A DNA stretch of 64,000 nucleotides from Ancylobacter polymorphus (GCF_030813495.1 NZ_JAUSUI010000007.1:62001-126000), one strand, 5' to 3'; positions 25,431 through 34,627 are shown, numbered from the stretch's first letter. Translations and numbers: made by a program. The notes: generated by a model not told the origin, from the letters alone.

Positions 25431-26552
25431 TCAGCCGCCGCCTTCCGGCAGGGGCGTCCGGCTCCAGTTCTTGCAGGTGAGGAAGCGCTCCGTCGGCGCG
25501 TAGATCAGGATGTCCGGCGTGAAGCGGTCGATGACGCCGCGGTCGAACTCGCAGGCGTTGTGGTGGATCCAGACCACCGCCGAGGCGCGGTAGGCCAGCG
25601 GGTTGGACCAGAAGCCCTGGGTGAAGGAATCGCCGATCACCATGACGCGCGGGCCGGCATGGCCGGTGGCGTAGGCGTTGAAGCCGTAATTCTCGGTTCC
25701 GGGCGGCGGCGGGCCGACGATGCCGGTGAGCGGCGTGGTGTCGTGCGGCCCGCCGACCGGCGGTTTCCACACATACTCCACATCCGCCGGCTCGCGGTCG
25801 GCGACGCCGGCGACCCGCAGGAGGTCGCCCCCCGCGCGCCGCCGCGTGCCGCTGAACGCCAGCGACGGTGCGATGGCAAGTTCCGGGCGGCCCGCCGCGT
25901 CCATGACCGCGTTGAAGGCCAGCAGCGCCGCCAGCGCGTTCCAATGCGTATCGTAGCGATAATAGAGCGGGCCGCTCGCCGCGCTTTCATCGACGATGGG
26001 GCGCAGATCGACGAAGGTGATGCCGTCGCGCTTCATCCGCGCGGCGACGAGGTCATATTCGTTCGGCTGGTGGCGCTGCGCGCGGATATATTCCGGCAGC
26101 TTGTCGAAGCGGGCGGTGGCGGCGTTGGGCGGCAGCGTCAGCACGAAGGTGCCGCCGCTGGCTGCCATTTTCTGCTGCAGTTCCTCGGCCAGGATGGCGA
26201 GCCTCTCCACTCCCTGCAGCCGCACCAGCTGGCCGATGGACTGTTCCAGCGCGTTCTCGTCGCGCAGGAACAGGCTGCCATCCGTGCCGTCGACCACCCG
26301 AATGCCGGGCGGGGAGCCGATGAAGCGCAGATAGCGGCGATGGGCGGTGAGCACCGGGCCGCGAAAGCCGAAAGCGTTGTTGATATAGGGGTCGAGCCGC
26401 GCCGAGGCGTGTTCCCACCAGCGCGCCTCCGGCGCCAGCACGGTGCGCATCGGGCCGGGCATGGCGGGGAACAGCAGGCCGATGGTCGGCAGCGACAGCA
26501 GCGCCACGAAGATCAGCGCCCACCAGCGGCGGAAGGCCATGAGCAAGGGCAT
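25431..26552 (-). CDS. AlgX/AlgJ-like polysaccharide O-acetyltransferase component
   Basis: A 373-residue protein with an N-terminal membrane anchor (WWALIFVALLSLPTIGLLFP) and a periplasmic SGNH-like acetyltransferase domain. The catalytic Asp and His are in YRYDTHWN (about residues 198-205), and the nucleophile serine is in VMVIGDSFTQGFW. INNAFGFRGPVLTAHRRYLR is the AlgX/AlgJ opening. It takes acetyl groups delivered across the membrane by an MBOAT partner and places them on an exopolysaccharide. The MBOAT gene lies 13 bp upstream on the same strand. No polymer synthase is nearby, so the polysaccharide acceptor is unknown. Confidence 0.88.
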   Translation of the reverse strand: MPLLMAFRRWWALIFVALLSLPTIGLLFPAMPGPMRTVLAPEARWWEHASARLDPYINNAFGFRGPVLTAHRRYLRFIGSPPGIRVVDGTDGSLFLRDENALEQSIGQLVRLQGVERLAILAEELQQKMAASGGTFVLTLPPNAATARFDKLPEYIRAQRHQPNEYDLVAARMKRDGITFVDLRPIVDESAASGPLYYRYDTHWNALAALLAFNAVMDAAGRPELAIAPSLAFSGTRRRAGGDLLRVAGVADREPADVEYVWKPPVGGPHDTTPLTGIVGPPPPGTENYGFNAYATGHAGPRVMVIGDSFTQGFWSNPLAYRASAVVWIHHNACEFDRGVIDRFTPDILIYAPTERFLTCKNWSRTPLPEGGG

Positions 26553-26565
26553 GGTCGCGCTCCCC

Positions 26566-27981
26566 TCAGAACCGGAAATACAGGAAGGGCGAATAGGTCG
26601 CCGCCCCCACCGACAGGATGCACAGGACGAACAGCGCCGCCACCACGACGCTGTCGGCCAGTCCGTACAGGGCGCGGCGCAGATGCGGCGGCAGCCGCTT
26701 CGCGCCGGGCGGCGGCAGGCCGAACATGGCGAGCGGCCAGGCCAGCACCAGGATGACGATCGTCACCGGCTCCAGATCGGCCAGCAGATTGATCGACAGC
26801 GGGCCCACCCCGTTCAGCCCGGCGAGGCCGGCGAACAGCTCCATCGCCTGCGGCAGGCTCTCCGCCCGGAACCAGACCCAGCCGGTGAGCACGACGAGGA
26901 GCACATAGGCATGCCCGACCACGCGCGGCGCGGCGCGCAGGGCGGCGCCGAGGCGGGTGCGCTCCAGCACCAGGAAAGTGCCGTGATGCACGCCCCATAT
27001 GACGAACGTCCAGCTCGCCCCGTGCCACAGGCCGCAGAGCAGGAACACGGTCCACAGATTCAGCGCCGTGTGCACATGGCCGTGCCGGTTGCCGCCGAGC
27101 GGGATATAGACATAGTCCCGGAACCAGCTCGACAGGCTCATATGCCAGCGGCGCCAGAAATCGGTGATCGACAGCGCGCCATAGGGTAGATTGAAATTGC
27201 GCGGGAATTTCAGCCCCATGGCCAGCGCGAGGCCGATCGCCATGTTGGAATAGCCGCCGAAGTCGAAATAGATCTGCAGCGCATAGGCGCAGACGCCGAT
27301 CCACGCCTCGCCGAGATTGGGGGCGGTGGTGTTGTCGAACACCACGCTGACCAGCGGCGCCACCTCGTCGGCGATCAGCACTTTCCACGACAGGCCGATG
27401 ACGAAGATGCGCAGCCCCGCCGACACCCGTCCGAGCGTGGTGCGCCGCGCCCTGATGCGGTGGGCGATGGTGGAGTAGCGCACGATCGGGCCAGCCACCA
27501 GCTGCGGGAACATGGTGATGTAGACCGCGATCTCCTCGAAGCGGCCATTGGCCCGCGCCTTCCCGCGATAGATGTCGACGAGATAGGAGATGGCGTGGAA
27601 GGTGAAGAAGGAGATGCCGAGCGGCAGCGGCGGATGCACCACCGGCAGCTGGGCGGCGTCGGGCAGCAGGTGGTTGAGGTTCTCGGCGAGGAAGCCGGCA
27701 TATTTGAAGGCGATGAGGCCGGCGAGATTGAGCGCCACCGCCAGCCCCAGCATGCGCAGCCGCCACGGGCCCGTACGGGTGTCGATCAGCAGGGCGAGGC
27801 TGTAATTGGCGACGATGGACACCGCCAGCACCACCACATTGGCGAGCCCGCCCCAGGCGTAGAACACCAGCGAGAAGGCCAGCAGCACGAGATTGCGGGC
27901 GCGCAGCCCCGGCGTCGCGAAATAGCAGATCAGGAACGCCGGCAGGAAATAGAACAGAAAGGTGACGGACGAAAAAACCAT
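26566..27981 (-). CDS. MBOAT family O-acyltransferase, AlgI-like
   Basis: A 471-residue polytopic membrane protein. The N-terminus SSVTFLFYFLPAFLICYFAT, the core NFNLPYGALSITDFWRRWHM and SLSSWFRDYVYIPLGGNRHG, and the catalytic histidine in LLCGLWHGASWTFVIWG are characteristic of AlgI/DltB-type MBOAT proteins. These move acetyl groups from the cytoplasm to periplasmic acceptors. It is the first gene of a two-gene unit with the AlgX-like protein downstream. The ATG at 27981 starts right at the first helix; the open frame to 28089 is not typical. The remaining 210 bp to the next gene carry the promoter region, not resolved. Confidence 0.92.
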   Translation of the reverse strand: MVFSSVTFLFYFLPAFLICYFATPGLRARNLVLLAFSLVFYAWGGLANVVVLAVSIVANYSLALLIDTRTGPWRLRMLGLAVALNLAGLIAFKYAGFLAENLNHLLPDAAQLPVVHPPLPLGISFFTFHAISYLVDIYRGKARANGRFEEIAVYITMFPQLVAGPIVRYSTIAHRIRARRTTLGRVSAGLRIFVIGLSWKVLIADEVAPLVSVVFDNTTAPNLGEAWIGVCAYALQIYFDFGGYSNMAIGLALAMGLKFPRNFNLPYGALSITDFWRRWHMSLSSWFRDYVYIPLGGNRHGHVHTALNLWTVFLLCGLWHGASWTFVIWGVHHGTFLVLERTRLGAALRAAPRVVGHAYVLLVVLTGWVWFRAESLPQAMELFAGLAGLNGVGPLSINLLADLEPVTIVILVLAWPLAMFGLPPPGAKRLPPHLRRALYGLADSVVVAALFVLCILSVGAATYSPFLYFRF

Positions 27982-28191
27982 GGGCTTCCGGCGGCGCCTG
28001 CGGACGAGAGGTGGCCCTTCATACACGAAGATCCTTCGCCGGAAACATTTGGGTACGGAGGGCGGCGCGGCGGCGGCGATCGGGCGCAAGCGGCAGGGTC
28101 GCGCGCCGTGCGGGGCGGGGCTGCACGCGCCCGCCGTTGACAGCCGCCGGGCGCGCGCGCCACATCAGCGGCAGAGAGCGCAGGAGATGTT

Positions 28192-28995
28192 ATGCGTCCG
28201 GTTATCGGTGTGATCAGCGATGTGAAGGCCAGGGACGGGCATGTCGTCCATGGCGTCACCGAGAAGTATATTTACGCGGTGGCGCGCGGCGCCCAGGCGA
28301 TGCCGGTGCTCATTCCCGGCACCATCTCGGCGGTGGATTCCGCCATGGCGCCGGAGCGGATCGTCGTCGACGAGATCCTCGCCGCCGTCGACGCGCTGTT
28401 CCTGCCCGGCAGCCCGTCCAATGTCGGCCCGCATCATTATGGCGACCTGCCGCACGACCCGCCGCTGCCGGCCGACCCGCACCGCGACGACATCTCGCTG
28501 CCGCTGATCCGCGCGGCGCTGGAACGCGGCGTGCCGCTGTTCGGCGTATGCCGCGGCTTCCAGGAAATGAACGTCGCGCTTGGCGGCACGCTGTTCCAGA
28601 AGCTCTATGAGCAGCCCGGCCGCTTCGACCATCGCGAGGATTCCGGCCTCGACATCGAGGGCCAGTACGCGACGGTGCACGACGTGGCGCTGGCGGCCGA
28701 CGGGCTGCTGGCCAGCCTCGCCGGGGACACGACGTGGCGGGTGAACTCGCTGCACGGCCAGGGCGTGGCGATGCTGGCGCCGGGCGTGGCGGTGGAAGCG
28801 ACGGCCGAGGACGGCACCATCGAGGCCTTCCGCGTGCCGGATTCGCCGGGCTTCAACATGGCGATCCAGTGGCACCCGGAATGGCGCTTCTGGGAGGACA
28901 AGCTCTCCAGCGGCATCTTCACCGCCTTCGGCGCCGCCGCACGCCTCGCCGCCGAGCGCCGGCGCGGCGGCGGCCGGATGAAGGCGGCGGGCTGA
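28192..28995 (+). CDS. Gamma-glutamyl-gamma-aminobutyrate hydrolase family (PuuD-like, peptidase C26)
   Basis: A 267-residue cytosolic class I glutamine-amidotransferase-like hydrolase. The nucleophile is Cys120 in FGVCRGFQEMN; the opening PVIGVISDVKARDGHVVHGV and the catalytic His-Glu in AIQWHPEWRFW complete the picture. PuuD frees GABA from gamma-glutamyl-GABA in putrescine breakdown, and relatives act on other gamma-glutamyl amides. The rest of the puu pathway is not nearby, so the substrate is uncertain. It is convergent with a GntR regulator gene 20 bp away. Confidence 0.88.
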   Translation: MRPVIGVISDVKARDGHVVHGVTEKYIYAVARGAQAMPVLIPGTISAVDSAMAPERIVVDEILAAVDALFLPGSPSNVGPHHYGDLPHDPPLPADPHRDDISLPLIRAALERGVPLFGVCRGFQEMNVALGGTLFQKLYEQPGRFDHREDSGLDIEGQYATVHDVALAADGLLASLAGDTTWRVNSLHGQGVAMLAPGVAVEATAEDGTIEAFRVPDSPGFNMAIQWHPEWRFWEDKLSSGIFTAFGAAARLAAERRRGGGRMKAAG

Positions 28996-29015
28996 GCAGC
29001 GCCCGGGCGCTTGCT

Positions 29016-29690
29016 CTACCCCAGCTGCGCCAGCAGATGGCCGATTCCGTCGCGAATATCGGCCTCGATGGCGCGGCGCAGCGCCGCCTCGTCGCGGGCG
29101 CGCAGCGCGGCCAGCGCCTCGGCGTGGCGGTCCACGGGGTAATGGGTTTCGAGGTCCGCCAGCGCCATGCGCATGAACGGGCCGATCTGCAGCCACACCG
29201 ATTCGATCAGCGGCAGCAGCACATTATCCGCCCGCCCGCCATAGAGCGCGCCGTGGAAGGCAAGATTGGTCTCGATCATCGCCTCGGTATCGGCGGCGGC
29301 CACCGCCGCGTCGGAATCGGCGTTGAGCGCGTCGAGCCGGGCGATGAAGGCGCTGTCCGCGACCGCGAGCGCGCGGGCCGCCGCCTCGGTCTCCAGCAGC
29401 GTGCGCGCCATCATCAGCTCCTCGAAGCGGCGCGCCGTCATTTCCGGCACGCGCACGCGGCGATTGTCGAGCAGCACCAGCGCGCGCTCGGCCACCAGCC
29501 GCCGCAGCGCCTCGCGCACCGGCATGGAGGAGACGCCGAGTTCGTCCGCCAGCCCGCGGATCGTCACCGCCTTGCCGGGCGGGAAGCGGCCGGCCATGAC
29601 CGAGCGGCGCAGGCGGCGAAACACCCATTGCTGCAGCGTATCGCCGTCGAGACGGGGTTCCAGGGCGAGATCGAGCGGGGGAGATTCCAT
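29016..29690 (-). CDS. GntR family regulator (FCD domain)
   Basis: A 224-residue regulator. The winged helix-turn-helix occupies about residues 20-85 (FPPGKAVTIRGLADELGVSS, MPVREALRRLVAERAL) and an all-helical FCD effector domain follows (FEELMMARTLLETEAAARAL, with the metal-ligand region NLAFHGALYGGR). FCD regulators usually sense small organic acids or amino acids. It is convergent with the PuuD-type gene and divergent from the Trm112 gene. The target is not evident; regulation of the PuuD-like gene is possible but unproven. Confidence 0.9.
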   Translation of the reverse strand: MESPPLDLALEPRLDGDTLQQWVFRRLRRSVMAGRFPPGKAVTIRGLADELGVSSMPVREALRRLVAERALVLLDNRRVRVPEMTARRFEELMMARTLLETEAAARALAVADSAFIARLDALNADSDAAVAAADTEAMIETNLAFHGALYGGRADNVLLPLIESVWLQIGPFMRMALADLETHYPVDRHAEALAALRARDEAALRRAIEADIRDGIGHLLAQLG

Positions 29691-29797
29691 CGGTCCGTGG
29701 CACTTCGGGGAAGGTGGCGACGTGAGAATGTCAGCTTGCTGCGTTATATAGCCGGAATACGTTCGTGATCCTGCCGAAGATCGGGAGATTCCTGCCC

Positions 29798-30034
29798 ATG
29801 GCCGCGCAATCCAACAATCCTGCCCCCGTTTCCCCGCGCGCGGGCTACGAGATCGACCCGAAGCTGCTGGAACTGCTGGTCTGCCCGGTCACCAAGGGGC
29901 CGCTGGACTATGACCGCGCGGCGCAGGAACTGGTGTCGCGCGCCGCGCGTCTCGCCTACCCGATTCGCGACGGCATCCCGATCCTGCTGGCCGACGAGGC
30001 GCGGCAGCTGACCGAGGAAGAGGCGGCGCGCTGA
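29798..30034 (+). CDS. Trm112 family protein
   Basis: A 78-residue cytosolic protein. [20 protein letters not shown] and [20 protein letters not shown] are the two conserved Trm112/YcaR blocks. In eukaryotes and archaea Trm112 activates several methyltransferases; in bacteria the partner is less certain. Only one cysteine of the usual zinc-finger-like motif remains (CPVTK). The ATG at 29798 gives the common length; an in-frame start at 29765 exists. It is immediately followed by a palindromic repeat. Confidence 0.9.
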   Translation: MAAQSNNPAPVSPRAGYEIDPKLLELLVCPVTKGPLDYDRAAQELVSRAARLAYPIRDGIPILLADEARQLTEEEAAR

Positions 30035-30040
30035 TACCTG

Positions 30041-30142
30041 GATCACTTCACTGTTTCACGGCAACAGTGAAGTGATCTCATTCTTTGTTTTGTCGCGTTT
30101 TCTTCACGCGAACCGGTAGTCCCTTCGCTCGAAAACGCTCTA
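30041..30142. repeat. Dispersed palindromic repeat, CTCTAG-ended family, copy 3
   Basis: A perfect 15-bp stem (30041-30055 with 30063-30077, 7-base loop) is followed by TTCTTTGTTTTGTCGCG, a CGCGAACCGGTA block and ACGCTCTA. It is nearly identical over its right 70 bases to copy 4 (48909-49014). The UbiH-type gene's TAG stop codon (30140-30142, minus strand) lies in its end. It separates two convergent genes and could act as a bidirectional terminator. Confidence 0.85.
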
Positions 30143-31372
30143 CAGCGCTTCCCCGCGCAGCAGGCGCGGGGCGCGCCCGCCAATGCCGGCGGCGTCGCGG
30201 ATGAAGAAGCCCTTCAGCGCCGGCAGGCGCTCCACCAGCCCGAGGCCGACATCGCGCGCGAGGCGCACCGCGTCCGAGCGCAGGCCGAACAGACGGTTCA
30301 GCCCGTCGGTCGCCACGCCCATGGCCAGCGTGTCGAAGCGCCGCCAGCGCTGGTAGCGCTCCAGAACGTCCGGCCCGCCGATGTCGAGGCCGAGCCGGGC
30401 GGCGTCGGTGGCGGCCTCCGCCAGCGCCGCCACATCGCGCAACCCCATATTGATGCCCTGCCCGGCAATGGGGTGGATGGTGTGGGCGGCATCGCCCACC
30501 AGAGCGAGGCGCTCGCCGATGAAGGAACGCGCCATCTGGAAGCCGAGCGGGAACGCCTTCGGCTCGTCGAGGATTTCGATCCCTCCCAGTTCCAGCCCGA
30601 AGCGCTGTTCCAGCTCGTCCAGCAGCAGCACGCGCGGCAGCTTCAGCAGGCGCGCGGCGGTGTCGGTCGCCTCGGTCCAGACGATGGAGCAGCGATTGCC
30701 GGTGAGGGGCAGCATGGCGAAGGGGCCGGCGGGCAGGAAATGCTCGATCGCCTTGCCCGCGTGCGGGCGCTCATGGCCGACCGTCATCACGATGGCGGAC
30801 TGGTGATAGGACCAGCCGGTGACGCCGATGCCGGCCAGCGCCCGCAGCTTGGAGCGGCCGCCATCGCAGGCGGCGAGCACGGAACTGGTGGCCTCCGCGC
30901 CATCGCCGAGCCGCAGCGCAATGCGGGCCGGGCCGGGGGTGAAGCCGGCGATGCGGGTGGGCAGCAGCGCGACGCCGCGTTCGCGGGCGAGGTCCGTCAT
31001 CGCGTCCTGCAGCACTGCATTGGGCAGCATATGGGCGAAAGGCTCGCCCGGCTCCACCTCGCCGTCGAAGGAGAGGAACACCGGCCGGGCGGCGTCGCCG
31101 AGCTTGGAATCGGTGATCTCCATGGCGAGAATCGGCTGGGCCTCCGCTTCCACCCGCTCCCACACGCCGAGCGCTTCGAACAGGCGGCGGGCGCCGGCGG
31201 CGATGGCGGAGGCGCGCAGATCCGTGCTGGCGGGCTGCGGCGCGGCGAAGGCCGGGTCGGCCACGGCGAGGCGGGCACTGTCTCCCAGCCCCTGCCGCAG
31301 CGCGAGCGCGAGGGTAAGCCCGGCGAGCCCGCCGCCGGCCATCACGGCATCATATCGCTGGTCCTGTTGCAT
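30140..31372 (-). CDS. UbiH/UbiF-type FAD-dependent hydroxylase
   Basis: A 410-residue flavoprotein monooxygenase of ubiquinone synthesis. The Rossmann FAD site is AVMAGGGLAGLTLALALRQG, STDLRASAIAAGARRLFEAL follows, and the second FAD motif is LALVGDAAHTIHPIAGQGIN. It hydroxylates the quinone ring at C5, C6 or C1 at the membrane face; alphaproteobacterial versions differ in which positions they modify, so no symbol is assigned. The ATG at 31372 (MQQDQRYDAVMAGGG) is convincing. Its stop codon is provided by the repeat at 30041-30142. Confidence 0.92.
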   Translation of the reverse strand: MQQDQRYDAVMAGGGLAGLTLALALRQGLGDSARLAVADPAFAAPQPASTDLRASAIAAGARRLFEALGVWERVEAEAQPILAMEITDSKLGDAARPVFLSFDGEVEPGEPFAHMLPNAVLQDAMTDLARERGVALLPTRIAGFTPGPARIALRLGDGAEATSSVLAACDGGRSKLRALAGIGVTGWSYHQSAIVMTVGHERPHAGKAIEHFLPAGPFAMLPLTGNRCSIVWTEATDTAARLLKLPRVLLLDELEQRFGLELGGIEILDEPKAFPLGFQMARSFIGERLALVGDAAHTIHPIAGQGINMGLRDVAALAEAATDAARLGLDIGGPDVLERYQRWRRFDTLAMGVATDGLNRLFGLRSDAVRLARDVGLGLVERLPALKGFFIRDAAGIGGRAPRLLRGEAL

Positions 31373-31540
31373 GGCGCGCCGCCTCCGCTCTCGACCATCC
31401 GCGCATTGTGCGCCCTCCCTCCTATGCCTTAGCTAGGCACCCCGGACAATGCGCCGGGGTGCCGCCCCCGTCTTGACCCATTCCGTCTTGACCCATTCCG
31501 CCTTGCCTGCCGTTCCGTCGCGATGAGGAGAAGCCCGCCC

Positions 31541-32422
31541 ATGACCCAAAGCGCCGCCGAACTCGTCGCCCTGCTCGATCTGGAGCGGCTGGAGGACAAT
31601 CTCTTCCGTGGTCTCAACCCGCCGGAATCCTGGCCGTTCCGCACCCGCGTCTTCGGCGGGCAGGTGCTGGCGCAGGCGCTGGTGGCGGCGCAGCGCACGG
31701 TGGAAGGGCTTGCCGCCCATTCCATGCACGCCTATTTCCTGCTCGCCGGCGATCCGAAGGTGCCGATCATTTACGATGTCGAGCGGGTGCGCGACGGGCG
31801 CAGCTTCGCCACGCGCCGGGCGGTGGCGATCCAGCACGGGCGGCCGATTTTCATCATGTCGGTCTCGTTCCATCGCCAGGAGCCGGGGCTGGAACACCAG
31901 CTCGACCTCGACATGGCGGTGCCGCCGCCGGAGGAGGTGCCGGGCATCGGCGAACTGCCGGCCGAGGTGGTCGCCGCCCTGCCGGCGCCGGTGCTGGCCT
32001 ATTGGCGCCGCCCGCGCCCGATCGAACTGAAGCCGGTGGGGCTCGGGGAAAAGCGCGTCGAGCCGCGCCGGGCGGTGTGGTTCCGCACCACGGGCCCGCT
32101 GCCCGACGCGGAAGGGCTGCACCAGGCCGTGCTCGCCTATGCTTCCGACATGACGCTCCTGGAAGCGACGACGACGCTGCACGGCACCAGCGTGCTCGGC
32201 GAGAACCTGCAGGTCGCCAGCCTCGATCACGCGCTGTGGCTGCACCGTCCCTTCCGCGCCGATGACTGGCTGCTCTATGCCCAGGACAGCCCGAGCGCCG
32301 CCGGCGCGCGCGGCCTGGCGCGCGGGCTGATCTATGACCGCGCCGGGCGGCTGGTCGCCTCGGTGGCGCAGGAAGGGCTGATCCGGCCGGTGCGGGCGCC
32401 TGCCGCACAGGCATCTGCCTAA
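31541..32422 (+). CDS. tesB: Acyl-CoA thioesterase II
   Basis: A 293-residue double-hotdog thioesterase that hydrolyses medium- and long-chain acyl-CoAs in the cytoplasm. Conserved parts are RTRVFGGQVLAQALVAAQRT, HSMHAYFLLAGDPKVPIIYD, the catalytic Asp in YASDMTLLEA, SLDHALWLHRPFRADDWLLY and the catalytic Gln in SVAQEGLIR near the end. The ATG at 31541 is the usual start; the in-frame ATG at 31523 is less likely. It is monocistronic, divergent from the UbiH-type gene. Confidence 0.93.
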   Translation: MTQSAAELVALLDLERLEDNLFRGLNPPESWPFRTRVFGGQVLAQALVAAQRTVEGLAAHSMHAYFLLAGDPKVPIIYDVERVRDGRSFATRRAVAIQHGRPIFIMSVSFHRQEPGLEHQLDLDMAVPPPEEVPGIGELPAEVVAALPAPVLAYWRRPRPIELKPVGLGEKRVEPRRAVWFRTTGPLPDAEGLHQAVLAYASDMTLLEATTTLHGTSVLGENLQVASLDHALWLHRPFRADDWLLYAQDSPSAAGARGLARGLIYDRAGRLVASVAQEGLIRPVRAPAAQASA

Positions 32423-32594
32423 AATTTAGACGACTGATGGCGAATGTGGGGCGGTGACTCGGGAAGGGTCAGCGGCCCGATCAAGAATTGAGCAATCCGG
32501 CGGCGTCGCGTGCGTGCAGGGCGGTGGCCGCCGACGGTGCATCGGCCCGCGCTTCCCTGCGGCATTTCCACCGGAAGCGTTGATCCGCAACGGT

Positions 32595-32610
32595 TGGCAC
32601 GCGAATTGAT
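32595..32610 (+). promoter_or_regulatory. Sigma54-type (-24/-12) promoter upstream of glnK
   Basis: TGGCACGCGAATTGAT matches the sigma54 consensus TGGCAC-N5-TTGCA with the GG at 32596-32597 and a G at 32608, ten bases apart; the -12 dinucleotide is GA rather than GC. It is 109 bp before glnK. Nitrogen-limitation control of glnK-amtB through NtrC and sigma54 is well known in this group. GTGCA half-sites near 32514 and 32537 could be NtrC contacts but do not form a full site. Confidence 0.65.
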
Positions 32611-32718
32611 TCTCTCTCCCCGGCTGGATCGGCAGGTTGCGTAAAACAACCTCGACGAGTCCGACATGAAACGCCCAGAACCCCGCCAGCGGTTCGGGGC
32701 CAAGCGGGGACAGAACCC

Positions 32719-33057
32719 ATGAAGATCGTCATGGCTATCATCAAGCCCTTCAAGCTTGAGGAAGTCCGGGATGCGCTCACTGGCATTGGTGTGCACGGAC
32801 TGACCGTTACGGAGGTCAAGGGATATGGCCGTCAAAAGGGCCACACCGAGATCTATCGCGGCGCGGAATACGCAGTGAGCTTCCTGCCCAAGCTCAAGAT
32901 CGAGGTCGCCGTGGCTTCCGATCATGTTTCCAAGGTCATCGACGCGATTACCACCTCGGCCAAGACCGGCCAGATCGGCGACGGCAAGATCTTCGTCTAC
33001 GCGATCGATCAGGCCGTGCGCATCCGCACCGGCGAAACCGACGCCGACGCCCTCTGA
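32719..33057 (+). CDS. glnK: Nitrogen regulatory protein P-II, GlnK
   Basis: A 112-residue trimeric signal protein. The uridylylation site Tyr51 is in GAEYAVSFLP on the T-loop, the opening MKIVMAIIKPFKLEEVRDAL is typical, and KIFVYAIDQAVRIRTGE forms the B/C loops. It binds ATP/ADP and 2-oxoglutarate, and when unmodified blocks AmtB. The gene is called glnK rather than glnB because amtB follows 51 bp downstream and a sigma54-like promoter lies upstream. Confidence 0.96.
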   Translation: MKIVMAIIKPFKLEEVRDALTGIGVHGLTVTEVKGYGRQKGHTEIYRGAEYAVSFLPKLKIEVAVASDHVSKVIDAITTSAKTGQIGDGKIFVYAIDQAVRIRTGETDADAL

Positions 33058-33108
33058 GCCTGCGTCACCGATCCCGATATTTTCCGATTGCGACGGAGCA
33101 TTGAACCC

Positions 33109-34470
33109 ATGACGACCAAGAATTGGATACGCGCGGGCCTGCCTGCGCTGGCGACGACGGCGCTGTTTGCGGCCGCCGCTTTCGCCCAGGACAACCCGGC
33201 CGCCGGCGCGGAAGCCACCGCCGAGGTCGCCGCCGCGGTCACCGTGGACAAGGGCGACATCACCTGGATGATGGTCTCCTCCATCCTCGTTCTGTTCATG
33301 ACCGTGCCGGGCCTCGCCCTTTTCTATGGCGGCCTCGTGCGCGCCAAGAACATGCTCTCGGTCCTCATGCAGGTCACCGTCATCGCCGCCGTGATGATGC
33401 TGCTCTGGGTGTTCTACGGCTACTCGCTCGCCTTCACCTCCGGCAACGCCTTCATCGGCGGCTTCGAGAAGGCCTTCCTCGCCGGCGTGACCACGGAAAG
33501 CCTGGCCGACACCTTCTCCAAGGGCGTGAAGATTCCGGAATACATCTTCATCGTGTTCCAGATGACCTTCTCGGCCATCACCCCCGCGCTGATCATCGGC
33601 GCCTTCGCCGAGCGCATGAAGTTCTCGGCCATCGTGCTGTTCAGCATCCTGTGGGTGACGTTCGTCTACTACCCGATCGCCCACATGGTGTGGTTCTCGG
33701 AAGGCTACCTGTTCGCCATGGGCGCGCTCGACTTCGCCGGCGGCACCGTGGTGCACATCAATGCCGGTATTGCCGGCCTCGTCGGCTGCATCATCATCGG
33801 CAAGCGCACCGGCTACGGCAAGGAACTGATGCCTCCCCACTCGCTGCCCTTCGCCATGGTCGGCGCCAGCGTCCTGTGGGTGGGCTGGTTCGGCTTCAAC
33901 GCCGGCTCCAACCTTGAAGCCAATGCCGGCACCACGCTCGCCGTCATGAACACCTTCGTCGCCACCGCCGGCGCGATCGTCGGCTGGACGCTCATCGAGT
34001 GGCTGGCCAAGGGCAAGCCCTCCATGCTCGGTGCCATCTCCGGCATGGTTGCGGGCCTCGTCGCCATCACCCCGGCCGCCGGCCTCTCCGGCCCGCTCGG
34101 CGCGATCGTGCTCGGCTTCATCGCCGCCATCATCTGCTTCTTCTTCTGCACCACGGTGAAGAACGCGCTCGGCTATGATGACAGCCTTGACGTGTTCGGC
34201 GTCCATGGCGTGGGCGGCATCGTCGGCGCCATCGGCACCGGCATCGTCGTCGCCCCGGCGCTCGGCGGCCCCGGCATCGCCGATTACGCGATGGGCCACC
34301 AGGTGTGGGTGCAGTTCCAGGCGGTGGCGGTGACCCTCGTGTGGGGCGGCATCGTCTCGGCGATCCTCTACTACGTGGTCAACGTCCTCATCGGGCTGCG
34401 TCCGTCGGTGGAGAAGGAGCGCGAGGGCCTCGACATCGTCGAGCATGGCGAGCGCGCCTATCACAGCTGA
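33109..34470 (+). CDS. amtB: Ammonium transporter AmtB
   Basis: A 453-residue inner-membrane channel protein with a cleaved signal peptide (to about residue 26, FAAAAFAQDN) and eleven helices. The pore histidines lie in VVHINAGIAGLVG and VFGVHGVGGIVGAIG, and the phenylalanine gate region is TFSAITPALIIGAFAERMKF. It imports ammonium when scarce and is regulated by GlnK binding. The ATG at 33109 gives the signal peptide directly. It is co-transcribed with glnK and closed by a terminator at 34535-34562. Confidence 0.97.
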   Translation: MTTKNWIRAGLPALATTALFAAAAFAQDNPAAGAEATAEVAAAVTVDKGDITWMMVSSILVLFMTVPGLALFYGGLVRAKNMLSVLMQVTVIAAVMMLLWVFYGYSLAFTSGNAFIGGFEKAFLAGVTTESLADTFSKGVKIPEYIFIVFQMTFSAITPALIIGAFAERMKFSAIVLFSILWVTFVYYPIAHMVWFSEGYLFAMGALDFAGGTVVHINAGIAGLVGCIIIGKRTGYGKELMPPHSLPFAMVGASVLWVGWFGFNAGSNLEANAGTTLAVMNTFVATAGAIVGWTLIEWLAKGKPSMLGAISGMVAGLVAITPAAGLSGPLGAIVLGFIAAIICFFFCTTVKNALGYDDSLDVFGVHGVGGIVGAIGTGIVVAPALGGPGIADYAMGHQVWVQFQAVAVTLVWGGIVSAILYYVVNVLIGLRPSVEKEREGLDIVEHGERAYHS

Positions 34471-34534
34471 TCGGAGCTACCGGCTCCGCCGGGCGGCGCG
34501 TTCCGCGCGCCGTTTCCCGGTCTCTTTGCTGCGC

Positions 34535-34562
34535 AAGGCCCCGGCACTGCCGGGGCCTTTTC
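34535..34562 (+). terminator. Rho-independent terminator after amtB
   Basis: Stem AAGGCCCCGGCA, 2-base loop, stem GCCGGGGCCTT with a T run, 65 bp after the amtB stop. It separates the nitrogen unit from the aminotransferase gene. Confidence 0.87.
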
Positions 34563-34627
34563 TTTGCCGGCGGCCCGGCGCTTTGCGCGCGCATGGTTAA
34601 GAACGCCTTTACCGCAGCCGGGCTATT

